NCBI RefSeq assembly: GCF_947500835.1
Contig: NZ_CANMTQ010000007.1
Location: forward strand, 62,001 to 126,000
DNA length: 64,000 bases
Reading direction: 5' to 3'
Origin: an uncultured Halomonas sp.
Lineage (GTDB): Bacteria; Pseudomonadota; Gammaproteobacteria; Pseudomonadales; Halomonadaceae
The position numbers were made by a program, and so were the translations under genes. Of the stretch, positions 46,223 to 54,995 are shown piece after piece. Positions within the stretch are counted from its first letter, which is position 1, and each line of letters opens with the position of its first letter. The notes under the pieces are model-generated. The model made no database searches. It worked only from the letters and a program-made list of their open reading frames with translations, and was not told where the DNA came from.

Positions 46223-47689
46223 CGTCACCCTGTCCCGACCTTCCCGTTTGGAAAGATACATACGATGATCCGCAGTGCGTAGCATTTCATCCGGGCTTGC
46301 GAAGTCACCACCATCGAGGCTGGCAACACCAATGGAGGCGGTCACGAACAGGATCGTTTCGCCGTAGCGTACCAAGGGTTTGGCGCGCAGATTGGCGCAG
46401 AGCTGATTGGCGAATTGCGTTGCGCTTTTCAGATTGTGGCCGGGCAGAATGGCAATGAACTCTTCACCTCCGAAACGCCCCACGATCATGCCACTTTGAC
46501 TCATTTGATTGAGCAGCACGGCAAATGACTTGAGCGCTACGTCCCCATGATGATGGCCATGTTCATCGTTGATTTTCTTGAAGTGATCAAGATCGATGAA
46601 TACCAGTGCCAGCGGCAATACCTCACGTTGCGCCTTGGAAAAATGCGCCACGAACAAGCGTGTCAGATACTGCCGATTGTATAGGCCCGTAAGCGTGTCG
46701 AAGCGTACCGCACGATCCAGCCGGGCATTCAACTTGCGCTGGCGTTTCAACTCATTGTGTTGCTGATCGATCTGCTTATGAAGTTGCAGGTTGCGTTCCA
46801 GTAGCGCTTTTTTGCCCTCGAACAGCAGGTGATCGGAGTCGACTCGCTCTGGCGGCATTACGTCGAACATTTCGGCAATCATGGGCAGGCGTGCCTGAAT
46901 GCTTTCAAGCAATGCGGCTCGTCCATGCTCTTCACCCAGCCAGGGTTCGATCAGCGAAAGCGTCCGTTCGCGATCCGGCGCCAGCAACAGGTCCGCCAGG
47001 CGACCCGACAGCATGACGCACTCGCTGCCGCATAAGATGCGCATCTGGGCAGGGTAGTCGTGACTACGACGAATCCAGTCCCGGCAGCGTTGAGACAAGC
47101 CCCAGTTCGCCGCAAGCCAGGCGCCGACCTCGCTGTGATCGGTACCCAGGCCTTCGCGTTCGCGAAGGCTGACATTGTCATGTCGTTGAATGTCCCCCAG
47201 GATCTCGGCGTAAGCCGGTCCTTCGATGGCATCCAGCGCCAGCATACCGATGTCCTGAAGCAGGGCAGCGGTAAAGATGCTGTCGGTATCGAGCTTTGTG
47301 GGCAACGATCGTGCCAGCTCTTGTGCAGCCACGGCGCTGGTCAATGAACGTTGCCAGTAATAGTGCAGATCGAGCCTGTCGGGTCTGGCTTGAGTGCCAT
47401 AGCTGCGCGCCAGGCTAAAGCCCAGCGCCAGAGAAACCGTGAGCTCCATTCCCAGGCGCTCTACGGCTTCCCGCAACGTTTCTGCGCTGCGTGATTGGGC
47501 GTAGTACACCGTATTGGCCAGGGAAATGAGCCGGGCGGTCAGGGCGGAATCGTGTTGCAAGGCTTCGATGATGGATTGCAGCCGAGCGTCCGGGTCCTGG
47601 GCGAGTTCGATGACCTTGAGCACCGCAGAGGGCAGTGAAGGCAAGTCATGACAGGTGCCGAGGGATTCACGTAGCGTATTGTTGATCAA
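46202..47689 (-). CDS. HDOD-GGDEF protein (probable diguanylate cyclase)
   Basis: The 495-residue protein has an N-terminal HDOD domain (about 10-205: LPSLPSAVLKVIELAQDP, HDSALTARLISLANT, ALLQDIGML), a coiled coil around 290-330 and a C-terminal GGDEF domain with FDTLTGLYNRQYL, FIDLDHFKKINDEHGHHHGD and the active-site signature GGEEF. It should make cyclic-di-GMP from GTP. The allosteric I-site RxxD just before GGEEF is absent, so product inhibition at that site is unlikely. The start is TTG with GGGGAG upstream. It lies directly beside flgN, a sensible place for a motility/sessility switch. Confidence 0.88.
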   Translation of the reverse strand: MINNTLRESLGTCHDLPSLPSAVLKVIELAQDPDARLQSIIEALQHDSALTARLISLANTVYYAQSRSAETLREAVERLGMELTVSLALGFSLARSYGTQARPDRLDLHYYWQRSLTSAVAAQELARSLPTKLDTDSIFTAALLQDIGMLALDAIEGPAYAEILGDIQRHDNVSLREREGLGTDHSEVGAWLAANWGLSQRCRDWIRRSHDYPAQMRILCGSECVMLSGRLADLLLAPDRERTLSLIEPWLGEEHGRAALLESIQARLPMIAEMFDVMPPERVDSDHLLFEGKKALLERNLQLHKQIDQQHNELKRQRKLNARLDRAVRFDTLTGLYNRQYLTRLFVAHFSKAQREVLPLALVFIDLDHFKKINDEHGHHHGDVALKSFAVLLNQMSQSGMIVGRFGGEEFIAILPGHNLKSATQFANQLCANLRAKPLVRYGETILFVTASIGVASLDGGDFASPDEMLRTADHRMYLSKREGRDRVTSGRSTS

Positions 47690-47755
47690 GGAATGGCTCC
47701 CCCAGCATGAAAATCAAGGTATTGCTTTTAAGACGCGATAAACCATGAAAGACGC

Positions 47756-48208
47756 TTATGCCCGGGATGCAACACTGCCCAGGCTCCCCAAGCGGGATTG
47801 CCCGTCGGGGCCGTAAAGCGCCTGACCTGCCGCGTTCCGGAGAAAATCAAGAACGCGCTGATTCTGATTGAGTCGTGCACCAATCAACAGCCCGTTGAAC
47901 TGGTTGAGCTGCTTGGCATGCAGGGCGCGCTCACGAAACTCAAGCCATGCCTCCAGGCAATGTGCATCCGTCGCCGCAGTTTCCGCGCCCTGACTGCCTT
48001 CCCCATAGCCCAGTTTGCGCTGGGCAACGAGGCGCTGGCTTTCGAGTCGTTCCAATTGCTGGATAAGCGCTTGTTTCTGCCTGGCCTGCTCGGATAATTG
48101 CCGGCCATCGACTTGAGCAGAGGATAGGCTCTCTCGCTCCGCCTCCAGCAAGACAATGAAATCGTCGAGATGCTTGCGCTGACGAGCGATATGTTGCGCC
48201 AGACTCAT
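47756..48208 (-). CDS. flgN: FlgN, export chaperone for FlgK and FlgL
   Basis: The 150-residue protein is almost all helical and Gln/Leu-rich, with the family pattern HLDDFIVLLEAERESLSS at the N terminus, which corresponds to the FlgN region for FlgK/FlgL delivery to the export gate. It lies 24 bp after flgM on the same strand, the usual order flgA-flgM-flgN. Identity is low, as in most FlgN proteins, so the call rests partly on position. Confidence 0.85.
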   Translation of the reverse strand: MSLAQHIARQRKHLDDFIVLLEAERESLSSAQVDGRQLSEQARQKQALIQQLERLESQRLVAQRKLGYGEGSQGAETAATDAHCLEAWLEFRERALHAKQLNQFNGLLIGARLNQNQRVLDFLRNAAGQALYGPDGQSRLGSLGSVASRA

Positions 48209-48232
48209 GCTGAAGGCCCTCTTTGCAGTGCG

Positions 48233-48517
48233 TTATTCGGAACGTCCGAGCAGATCGCGAACGCTGTCGATCAAGCCATCGGCGATACGCTCTGAGCGAA
48301 TCTCCAGGCGTCCTTCGCTGATCGCCTGGCGAATTTCGGCAACCCGGGCAGCATCGACGTCGTGGCTCGTATCATTGACGCCACTGCTCAGATGCGTCAC
48401 CGCCGCCTTTGACGGGGTAGAAGTCTGAGCAGTTTCGTCTTTTTGGCTAGGTACAGCCTTCTTGGCGCCATCGGCTTGTTGAACGGACTGTAGAGGCTGG
48501 TTGCTATCGATTTTCAT
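48233..48517 (-). CDS. flgM: FlgM, anti-sigma-28 factor
   Basis: The 94-residue protein holds FliA inactive until the hook is finished, when it is exported. The C-terminal half carries the sigma-28 binding helices (VAEIRQAISEGRLEI, SERIADGLIDSVRDLL); the N-terminal half is disordered and Ser/Gln-rich, as in known FlgM. AAGGA precedes the ATG. A near-consensus FliA promoter lies 30-60 bp upstream, giving the expected feedback loop. Confidence 0.93.
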   Translation of the reverse strand: MKIDSNQPLQSVQQADGAKKAVPSQKDETAQTSTPSKAAVTHLSSGVNDTSHDVDAARVAEIRQAISEGRLEIRSERIADGLIDSVRDLLGRSE

Positions 48518-48550
48518 GGGAACATCCTTATGAGAGTGCGCTTTCCCAAA

Positions 48551-48577
48551 CTATCGGCCATCCCGCGCACAACTTTA
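48551..48577 (-). promoter_or_regulatory. FliA (sigma-28) promoter of flgM-flgN
   Basis: Read on the minus strand the site is TAAAGTTG-N11-GCCGATAG, matching the sigma-28 consensus TAAAGTTT-N11-GCCGATAA at 14 of 16 positions with exact spacing. The start point would be about 26 nt before the flgM ATG. Confidence 0.88.
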
Positions 48578-48641
48578 AGGCGCAGTAGCAAAAAATATGA
48601 ATTTGTTTTCAAAGAGGTTGCGAGCAAGCCGTCAGAGGGTA

Positions 48642-49400
48642 TTAAAAAGGGACTTCAAGTCGCCCAGGCCCCGTCACCGTCGCCCTTAGCTGACCACCGT
48701 CCGCAATATTCAAGCGCACCACATCTCCGAGGCTGCCGTTGTCCAGCGCCTTTGCCTCTCGCCGTACGCTGAAGCCCGCGCCCTTGGCAACCACCGTCAC
48801 CCGGCTGCCCCGGCTAACCAGCCGTTGCTTGCGCAGATGGTGAGTCTGTAAAAGCGCCCCCGCCCGCAGCGGGCGGGTCGCGGTCAATCCCAGCGCGTCG
48901 TTGATCTCGAGCAGTGCATGACGCGGCAACCTTTCCAAGCGCCCCTCGACAAGTTCCACATCCCCTGCACCGATCGTTGCACCCGCCTCGATATCCCGCA
49001 CAGCTACTACATGATCCACCAGCACCGAGATTTCCGCCTGCAGATAGCGGGTCTGCCCGCTCTCGCAGCGAATGCCCACCGAAACACGCCCATAAAGGCG
49101 CTGATCCGGATTGGTCAAGAAAGGTTCCGGGTCGTGACAGTTGGCCAGCCGGACACCCCCGGAATGAAGCGTTACCGTGATATCCCGACCCAGATCCTGA
49201 GCCTGATCTTCAAGAAATACCCGCACACGCTGTTCGAGCAGAGCGTTGCTGTTTTGCTCTCCGAACGAGGTAGCCCCGGCTTTCGCGGCAAGCAGGATAG
49301 AGCACCAGCACAGCAACAGCCCTAGCGGCTTCAGGAACGATCCGAAAATCGTTTTCCTGGCGCGCGTCGGTTCCGAGTCGGCATGTCGCAGAGTCTGCAT
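48642..49400 (-). CDS. flgA: FlgA, P-ring assembly chaperone
   Basis: The 252-residue precursor (ATG 49400 with GGGAGGA upstream; the frame continues to 49526 without similarity) has an N-terminal signal peptide with core LGLLLCWCSILLAA. The periplasmic part ends in a SAF-type domain (VVAVRDIEAGATIGAGDVEL, ATRPLRAGALLQ). FlgA helps FlgI form the P ring. It is divergent from flgB and upstream of flgM, the standard arrangement. Confidence 0.93.
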   Translation of the reverse strand: MQTLRHADSEPTRARKTIFGSFLKPLGLLLCWCSILLAAKAGATSFGEQNSNALLEQRVRVFLEDQAQDLGRDITVTLHSGGVRLANCHDPEPFLTNPDQRLYGRVSVGIRCESGQTRYLQAEISVLVDHVVAVRDIEAGATIGAGDVELVEGRLERLPRHALLEINDALGLTATRPLRAGALLQTHHLRKQRLVSRGSRVTVVAKGAGFSVRREAKALDNGSLGDVVRLNIADGGQLRATVTGPGRLEVPF

Positions 49401-49576
49401 GGTAATCCTCCCATGATCGAATGCTGCCGATTCTAGGAGAGTACGCAAAAAGTCATGCGCGGAAATGATAGGCAAATCGTGGTTTGTTTTTTCCTTTGGG
49501 CGGACGACCGGGCGTCTATTCTCCACCCTGAATCTTTCCCCATCGATTTCCTATTGAACACCAAGGGGCCTTGACG

Positions 49577-49990
49577 ATGCTGGATAAACTCGATGGCGCG
49601 TTACGCTTTCACCAGGAAGCACTCAACCTGCGCGCCGAACGACAGAAAGTGTTGGCCAGTAACATCGCCAATGCGGATACGCCTAATTACAAGGCGCGGG
49701 ACATGAACTTCTCCGGTGAACTTTCCCGGGTGATGAAGCAGGGCCGTGCCGATGCCGACGGTCTGAAGCTGGCCACTACCTCCAGCCGCCATATATCGGC
49801 GGAAGGGCCGGCGACTGCAGGTCGTGATCTGCTTTACCGCGTACCCGATCAGCCGAGCCTTGACGGCAACACCGTGGACATGGATCGGGAGCGGGCGCAG
49901 TTTGCCGACAATACGGTGCGTTATCAAGCGAGCCTGACCTTCATGAACCGCAAGATCCAGGGCCTGAAGTCGGCCATGCAACCGGAGTAA
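49577..49990 (+). CDS. flgB: FlgB, proximal rod protein
   Basis: The 137-residue rod protein has the conserved N-terminal motif VLASNIANADTPNYKARD and the C-terminal assembly helix FMNRKIQGLKSAM. The start is ATG 49577 with AAGGGG 9 nt upstream; TTG 49571 is too close to that site. It heads the flgB-flgL run. I found no convincing sigma-28 or sigma-54 promoter in the 176-bp flgA-flgB gap, so control may be by FlhDC-type activation or an unrecognised site. Confidence 0.95.
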   Translation: MLDKLDGALRFHQEALNLRAERQKVLASNIANADTPNYKARDMNFSGELSRVMKQGRADADGLKLATTSSRHISAEGPATAGRDLLYRVPDQPSLDGNTVDMDRERAQFADNTVRYQASLTFMNRKIQGLKSAMQPE

Positions 49991-49996
49991 CCCTCG

Positions 49997-50404
49997 ATGT
50001 CAATGTTCAGTGTGTTCGATATTTCAGGCTCCGCCATGAGCGCCCAGGCCCAGCGCATGAACGTCACCGCCAGCAACATGGCGAATGCGGACAGCGTGGC
50101 AGGGCCGGACGGTGAGGCCTACCGCGCCAAGCAGGTCATGTTCGAAACCCAGTCCCAGGCCGCTACCGGCGTTGGCGGAGTGCGGGTTACCCGCATCGTC
50201 GAAGATCCCACGCCGATGCGGGTGGAATATCGCCCGGAACATCCCCTGGCCAATGAAGACGGCTACATAACAATGCCCAACGTGGAACCGGTCAACGAGA
50301 TGGTCAACATGATCGCCGCTTCCCGTTCCTACCAAGCCAACGTCGAAGTCATGAACACCAGCAAGACGCTGATGCTCAAGACCCTGACGCTGGGTGAAAA
50401 CTGA
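49997..50404 (+). CDS. flgC: FlgC, proximal rod protein
   Basis: The 135-residue protein has the rod N-terminal pattern MNVTASNMANADSVAGPDGE and the C-terminal MNTSKTLMLKTLTLGEN. It builds the proximal rod with FlgB and FlgF. GGAG precedes the ATG, which starts 6 bp after the flgB stop, so the two are tightly linked. Confidence 0.96.
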   Translation: MSMFSVFDISGSAMSAQAQRMNVTASNMANADSVAGPDGEAYRAKQVMFETQSQAATGVGGVRVTRIVEDPTPMRVEYRPEHPLANEDGYITMPNVEPVNEMVNMIAASRSYQANVEVMNTSKTLMLKTLTLGEN

Positions 50405-50428
50405 TTCGACGCCTCCAGGAGATAGTCC

Positions 50429-51127
50429 ATGGCCAATACGATCGATAGCAGTGTCCTGAGTGCGCTGAATCCCGCCGCTTCCAACAAGCCGGCCCAGGGC
50501 AGCACCCAGGAACTGAGCGACAGCTTCATGACCCTGCTGGTGACCCAGCTCAAGAACCAGGACCCGCTGAAGCCGATGGAAAATGCCGAAATGACCTCGC
50601 AGCTGGCGCAGATCAACACGGTCAGCGGTATCCAGGAGCTCAACACGACGCTGCAAGGCATTACCGGTCAGATCGATGCGGGCCAGACCCTGCAGGCGAC
50701 CGCCTTGATCGGCCAGGGCGTGCTGGTGCCGGGCAACCAGATACTCTCCGGCGGTGCGGGTGAGGGCGACACGATCGCGACCACGCCCTTTGGCATCGAG
50801 CTTGCCAGCGCCGCGGACAAGGTCACCGTCACTATCACCAATGCCAATGGCGAAGTGGTACGCCAGTATCTGCCGGAGAAGATGGGGGCGCTTGACAAGG
50901 GCGTTCACTCCTTTGCCTGGGACGGTGAACTTGCAGACGGTAGTGCGGCACCTTCAGGCGCCTATCGTTTCAATATCGAGGCAACCCAAGGGGATGAGCC
51001 GGTCAACGTGACCTCGCTCAACTACGCCCTGGTGGGCGGCGTGATCAAGACCGACGGCGGGCCACGCCTGGATCTGGGCGCCAAGATGGATTCCGCAAGC
51101 CTTGACGATGTGCGTCAAATTCTTTGA
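50429..51127 (+). CDS. flgD: FlgD, hook-cap/hook assembly scaffold protein
   Basis: The 232-residue protein has the N-terminal export and capping signature FMTLLVTQLKNQDPLKPMEN and MTSQLAQINTVSGIQELN. A C-terminal FlgD Ig-like/Tudor-type domain follows (WDGELADGSAAPSGAYRF). It caps the growing hook and is discarded when the hook is complete. It lies 24 bp after flgC, with AGGAG upstream of the ATG. Confidence 0.96.
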   Translation: MANTIDSSVLSALNPAASNKPAQGSTQELSDSFMTLLVTQLKNQDPLKPMENAEMTSQLAQINTVSGIQELNTTLQGITGQIDAGQTLQATALIGQGVLVPGNQILSGGAGEGDTIATTPFGIELASAADKVTVTITNANGEVVRQYLPEKMGALDKGVHSFAWDGELADGSAAPSGAYRFNIEATQGDEPVNVTSLNYALVGGVIKTDGGPRLDLGAKMDSASLDDVRQIL

Positions 51128-51240
51128 AGCGCCACTTTTCAGCCCTTATTCGTAGCATTCGATTCGCCCTAAAAGCATCACTATAAAAAGCATCATCATA
51201 AAAAAGAAAACATAACCAAATACGCGCAGGAGCAGCACAC

Positions 51241-52440
51241 ATGGGTTTTTCACAAGCACTTAGCGGCCTGAACGCCGCCTCGACCAATCTGGATGTGGTC
51301 GGTAACAACATCGCCAACTCGCAGACCGTGGGCTTCAAGAGCTCCGGAGTGCAGTTCGCCGACGTTTACGCGGGCGCCAAGGTGGGGCTGGGTACGCGGG
51401 TTTCCGCAGTACTGCAGGATTTCAGCAACGGCACCCTGGAAAGCACCAACCGCAACCTGGATCTGGCGATCAGCGGCGGCGGCTTCTTCCGCATGACTCA
51501 AAACGATCAGGTGGTCTATTCCCGCAACGGCCAGATGACCATGACCGCGGACGGCTATCTGCAGAATGCCCAAGGCGCACGACTGACCGGCTTCCCGGCT
51601 GGGGCGGGCGCCGGCGCGGAGCCGGTGGCGCTGCGGGTGCCTTCTGATGCGGTCCCGGCCAATGCCACCACCGGTATCGATGCCAGCCTGGTGCTGGATT
51701 CCTCGGTGGATAGCATTGATCGTGTTGCGACTCCTTTCGCGCAGGACAATGCCAATAGCTACTCCTACGCCAATAGCGCCACGGTCTATGACTCCCAGGG
51801 CAACAGCCACAACGTGACCATGTACTTCACTAAGACGGCTGAAAATACATGGGAAGTGCGCCAGTCCATCGATGGCAAGCCAGCAATCGAAAGTACTCCT
51901 GCACCCGCAACACCTGTTACTTTCGACACAAAAGGGCAACTCAACGGTGGGGGCGAGCTGACGTTCGATTTTGGCCCCCTCGGTAACGGCACCGATCCGC
52001 TTCCGATCACCCTCGATCTGGCAGGCACCACCCAGACCGGCAATAATTTCTCCCTGGACTCCCTGACCCAGGATGGCTATGCCTCCGGCAACCTGGTGGG
52101 CATCGCCATCAACGCTGACGGCAGCATCATGGGCAACTACTCCAACGAGCAGTCCGAGGTTTTGGGCACCATCAGCCTGGTCAACTTCCGCAACCCGGAA
52201 GGCTTGAAGCCCGTGGGCGACAACGCCTGGGTTGAGACCGGCGAGTCCGGTCAGGCGCTGCTGGGCCAGGCGGGTACCGGAATGCTGGGCAGCATCGAAT
52301 CCGGCGCCGTGGAAACCTCCAATGTGGATCTGACTCGGGAGCTTGTCGATCTGATCATCGCCCAGCGTACCTTCCAGGCCAACACCAACTCGGTTCGGAC
52401 CCAGTCCGAAGTGCTCGAAAGTGTCGTGAACCTGCGTTAA
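51241..52440 (+). CDS. flgE: FlgE, flagellar hook protein
   Basis: The 399-residue hook subunit has the axial N-terminal motif LDVVGNNIANSQTVGFKSS, a variable middle (Ala/Gly-rich, about residues 115-270) and the C-terminal helix DLTRELVDLIIAQRTFQANT ending SVVNLR. AGGAG precedes the ATG. The 113-bp gap from flgD is AT-rich and holds two AAAAGCATCA repeats with no clear promoter. Confidence 0.96.
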   Translation: MGFSQALSGLNAASTNLDVVGNNIANSQTVGFKSSGVQFADVYAGAKVGLGTRVSAVLQDFSNGTLESTNRNLDLAISGGGFFRMTQNDQVVYSRNGQMTMTADGYLQNAQGARLTGFPAGAGAGAEPVALRVPSDAVPANATTGIDASLVLDSSVDSIDRVATPFAQDNANSYSYANSATVYDSQGNSHNVTMYFTKTAENTWEVRQSIDGKPAIESTPAPATPVTFDTKGQLNGGGELTFDFGPLGNGTDPLPITLDLAGTTQTGNNFSLDSLTQDGYASGNLVGIAINADGSIMGNYSNEQSEVLGTISLVNFRNPEGLKPVGDNAWVETGESGQALLGQAGTGMLGSIESGAVETSNVDLTRELVDLIIAQRTFQANTNSVRTQSEVLESVVNLR

Positions 52441-52445
52441 TCGCC

Positions 52446-52480
52446 GTCCGCCTGCCGGGTATTGAGCCCGGCAGGCGGAC
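52446..52480 (+). terminator. Perfect 14-bp hairpin after flgE
   Basis: GTCCGCCTGCCGGG and CCCGGCAGGCGGAC pair fully around a 7-nt loop, 6 bp beyond the flgE stop. No T-run follows. In the middle of an operon, this is best read as a stabiliser of flgE mRNA or a partial terminator that lowers flgF and later expression. Confidence 0.6.
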
Positions 52481-52537
52481 ACGAGTCGATGCGAATTGAT
52501 GTGAGCCCACCGAGCCGAATCAGGAGAGCCGGACCCC

Positions 52538-53275
52538 ATGGATCGTCTTCTTTATACCGCCATGAGCGGCGCCAAGCAGAGCATGGATCTGCAGGCAGTC
52601 ATCAACCACAACCTGGCCAACGTCGCGACACCGGGCTTTCGCGCCGAGCTGCAGGCCCTGCGCTCCGTGCCGGTCCAGGGCGATGGCCTGGCGACCCGCA
52701 CCGTGGTTGCGGCCACTACCCCGGGCAGCGATTTCACTCCTGGGGCGATCAACACCACCGGTCGGGAGCTGGATATCGCGATCGATGGCGATGGCTGGCT
52801 GGCGGTGCAGACCGGTGATGGCGAGGCCTATACCCGTCGCGGCGATCTGCAGATCGATGCCAACGGCGTATTGACCAACATGGGGCGGCCGGTGCAGGGC
52901 GACGGCGGGCCGATCATCGTGCCTCTGGGTGCTCAGGTCAGCATCGGTAGCGACGGCACCCTGAGCGCCTTGGTTGCCGGCGGCGAGCCCAACACCATGG
53001 GTCCGATCGGACAGATCAAGCTGGTCAACCCGGAGCGGGGCAGCCTGGTCCGCGGTGAAGACGGGCTCTTTCGTCCCAAGGCAGGCCCCGGCGTGCTGCA
53101 GGCGGACGAGACCGTGCGGGTCGTCAGCGGGGCGCTTGAAGGCAGCAACGTCAGCGCCACGGAAACCATGGTGGCGATGATCGACAGCGCCCGACGCTAC
53201 GACATGCAGATGAAGAACATCGAGAGTGTCGATGAGAACGCTCAGCGGGCCAATAGCCTGTTATCCGCCAACTAA
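52538..53275 (+). CDS. flgF: FlgF, proximal rod protein
   Basis: The 245-residue protein has the rod N-terminal motif DLQAVINHNLANVATPGFRA, the conserved middle REGDLQIDANG-like RRGDLQIDANGVLTNMG and the C-terminal helix ATETMVAMIDSARRYDMQMK. It completes the proximal rod. AGGAGAG precedes the ATG. It is separated from flgG by 181 bp that hold a palindromic element. Confidence 0.95.
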   Translation: MDRLLYTAMSGAKQSMDLQAVINHNLANVATPGFRAELQALRSVPVQGDGLATRTVVAATTPGSDFTPGAINTTGRELDIAIDGDGWLAVQTGDGEAYTRRGDLQIDANGVLTNMGRPVQGDGGPIIVPLGAQVSIGSDGTLSALVAGGEPNTMGPIGQIKLVNPERGSLVRGEDGLFRPKAGPGVLQADETVRVVSGALEGSNVSATETMVAMIDSARRYDMQMKNIESVDENAQRANSLLSAN

Positions 53276-53284
53276 GGAATCACA

Positions 53285-53412
53285 GCCTAAATGCCTACAC
53301 GAGCGAATTGCTACGTTGCGCGGTGCTCGAAGACTCGCCTAACCCCATGTTATGTCTCGTCTTCTGTGCTCCGTGCGCCTTGCACTTCATCTCGCTCGGC
53401 AATTTATCCAGC
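53285..53412. repeat. Palindromic intergenic element (copy B) between flgF and flgG
   Basis: This ~128-bp segment shares TAAATGCCT and ACGTTGCGCGGTG-containing core sequence with copy A at 17956-18024. It has related inverted ends (TAAATGCC at the left, GGCAATTTATCCAG at the right) and an inner GAAGAC/GTCTTC pair. It is longer than A, with extra sequence in the middle. It splits an otherwise compact flagellar operon. Confidence 0.5.
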
Positions 53413-53456
53413 GATTCCCTAACTATTTGGCACTCTTTTTTGCGAGGAATTGAAAC

Positions 53457-54239
53457 ATGATCAGATCCCTGTGGACGGCCAAGACCGGCCTCGAGTCCCA
53501 GCAGCTGCAGATGGACGTCATCGCCAACAACCTGGCCAACGTCAGCACCAACGGCTTCAAGCGCTCCCGGGCGGTCTTTGAGGACCTGTTGTACCAGAAT
53601 CTGCGCCAGCCCGGCGCCCAGGCCACGGTGCAGGACAATCTGCCTTCAGGCCTGCAGATCGGTAGCGGTGTGCGTCCGGTTGCCACCGAGCGTCTGCACA
53701 CCCAGGGTGGGCTGGAAAATACCCAGAACTCCAAGGATCTGGCCATCAGCGGCAAGGGCTTCTTTCAGGTGCTGCGCCCGGATGGCACCACCGCCTATAC
53801 CCGGGATGGCAGCTTCCAGGTCAATCAGAACGGCCAGATGGTCACCGCCGGCGGCTATCCGGTGGAGCCCGCGGTCTTCATCCCCGAGAATGCGCTGTCT
53901 GTTTCCATCAGTCAGGACGGTATCGTTTCCGTGACCCAGCCGGGCACCTCCGAGTCCAATCAGGTCGGCCAGCTGCTTCTCTCCACCTTCACCAACCCGA
54001 CCGGGCTCGAAAGCATCGGCGAGAATCTGTATCTCGAAACCAACGCTTCCGGCCCGCGCAATGACAGCGTGCCTGGGCTCAATGGCGCCGGCACCCTGTA
54101 TCAGGGCTATGTCGAGACCTCCAACGTCAACGTGGTGGAAGAGATGGTCAGCATGATCCAGACCCAGCGCGCCTACGAGATCAACAGCAAGGCCGTGCAG
54201 ACTTCCGACGAGATGCTGGCCCGTTTGAGCCAGATGTGA
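53457..54239 (+). CDS. flgG: FlgG, distal rod protein
   Basis: The 260-residue distal rod subunit has [20 protein letters not shown] at the N terminus, the FlgG-specific segment [19 protein letters not shown] and the C-terminal [26 protein letters not shown] precedes the ATG. Its stop overlaps the region of the flgH start. It is the most conserved rod protein and clearly intact. Confidence 0.97.
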   Translation: MIRSLWTAKTGLESQQLQMDVIANNLANVSTNGFKRSRAVFEDLLYQNLRQPGAQATVQDNLPSGLQIGSGVRPVATERLHTQGGLENTQNSKDLAISGKGFFQVLRPDGTTAYTRDGSFQVNQNGQMVTAGGYPVEPAVFIPENALSVSISQDGIVSVTQPGTSESNQVGQLLLSTFTNPTGLESIGENLYLETNASGPRNDSVPGLNGAGTLYQGYVETSNVNVVEEMVSMIQTQRAYEINSKAVQTSDEMLARLSQM

Positions 54240-54250
54240 GACTAGAACCC

Positions 54251-54964
54251 ATGAGCATCGAGCACCCCATGAAAATGCAACCCTCTTCTTTCGTCAGCCA
54301 GGCGCTGCGTGTGTTGCTGGTGCTCGTGATTCTAGCGGTCATGGCAGGCTGCGCCCAGATTCCCCGGGCCTCCGTGGTGGGCGAGCAGGAGAAGATCGTC
54401 GTGGTCGAGCCGCCGCCGGTCATCGCCAACGGCTCGATCTATCAGCCGGGGCTGGGCTACCAGCCGCTGTTCGAGGACCGTCGTCCGCGCATGATCGGCG
54501 ACATCCTGACCATCGTGCTGGACGAAGAGGTCAGCGCCAGCAAGAACTCTTCCGCCAATGCCGGTCGGGACGGTTCCGCAAGCCTCGAACTCACACAGCT
54601 ACCCGACAAGCTGGACAAGCTTCTCGAATACGGCTTCGACGTTTCCGGGAACAATGACTTCTCCGGTAGCGGCGGCGCTCGGGCGACCAATTCCTTTACC
54701 GGCACCATCACCGTGACGGTGCTGGACGTGCTTTACAACGGCAACCTGCGGGTGCGCGGTGAAAAGCAGATCGCCATCAATCAGGGCACCGAGTTCATTC
54801 GCTTCTCCGGGGTAGTCAATCCGCGCACCATCAGCGGTCAGAACACCGTGCCCTCGACCCAGGTGGCGGATGCGCGCATCGAGTATGTCGGCGATGGCTA
54901 TATCAACGAGGCGCAGACCATGGGTTGGCTGCAGCGCTTCTTCCTCAACGTATCGCCTTTCTGA
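54251..54964 (+). CDS. flgH: FlgH, L-ring lipoprotein
   Basis: The outer-membrane L-ring protein has a lipoprotein signal ([11 protein letters not shown], lipobox AGC) followed by [20 protein letters not shown] and the almost invariant stretch [20 protein letters not shown]. It ends in [11 protein letters not shown]. Candidate starts are GTG 54236, ATG 54251 and ATG 54269; 54251 is used here, but 54269 would give the most typical signal peptide. It is tightly packed between flgG and flgI. Confidence 0.94.
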   Translation: MSIEHPMKMQPSSFVSQALRVLLVLVILAVMAGCAQIPRASVVGEQEKIVVVEPPPVIANGSIYQPGLGYQPLFEDRRPRMIGDILTIVLDEEVSASKNSSANAGRDGSASLELTQLPDKLDKLLEYGFDVSGNNDFSGSGGARATNSFTGTITVTVLDVLYNGNLRVRGEKQIAINQGTEFIRFSGVVNPRTISGQNTVPSTQVADARIEYVGDGYINEAQTMGWLQRFFLNVSPF

Positions 54965-54995
54965 TCGGCGGTACATGAAATACAGGTCGATGAAC

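Noticed and set aside
49401..49576. Sigma-54 promoter before flgB
   Set aside because: No TGGCA-N7-TGC pair with correct GG/GC spacing was found on either strand.
51250..52539. 429-codon open frame antisense to flgE
   Set aside because: Shadow of flgE; composition is Gly/His/Arg-rich and no family is recognisable.
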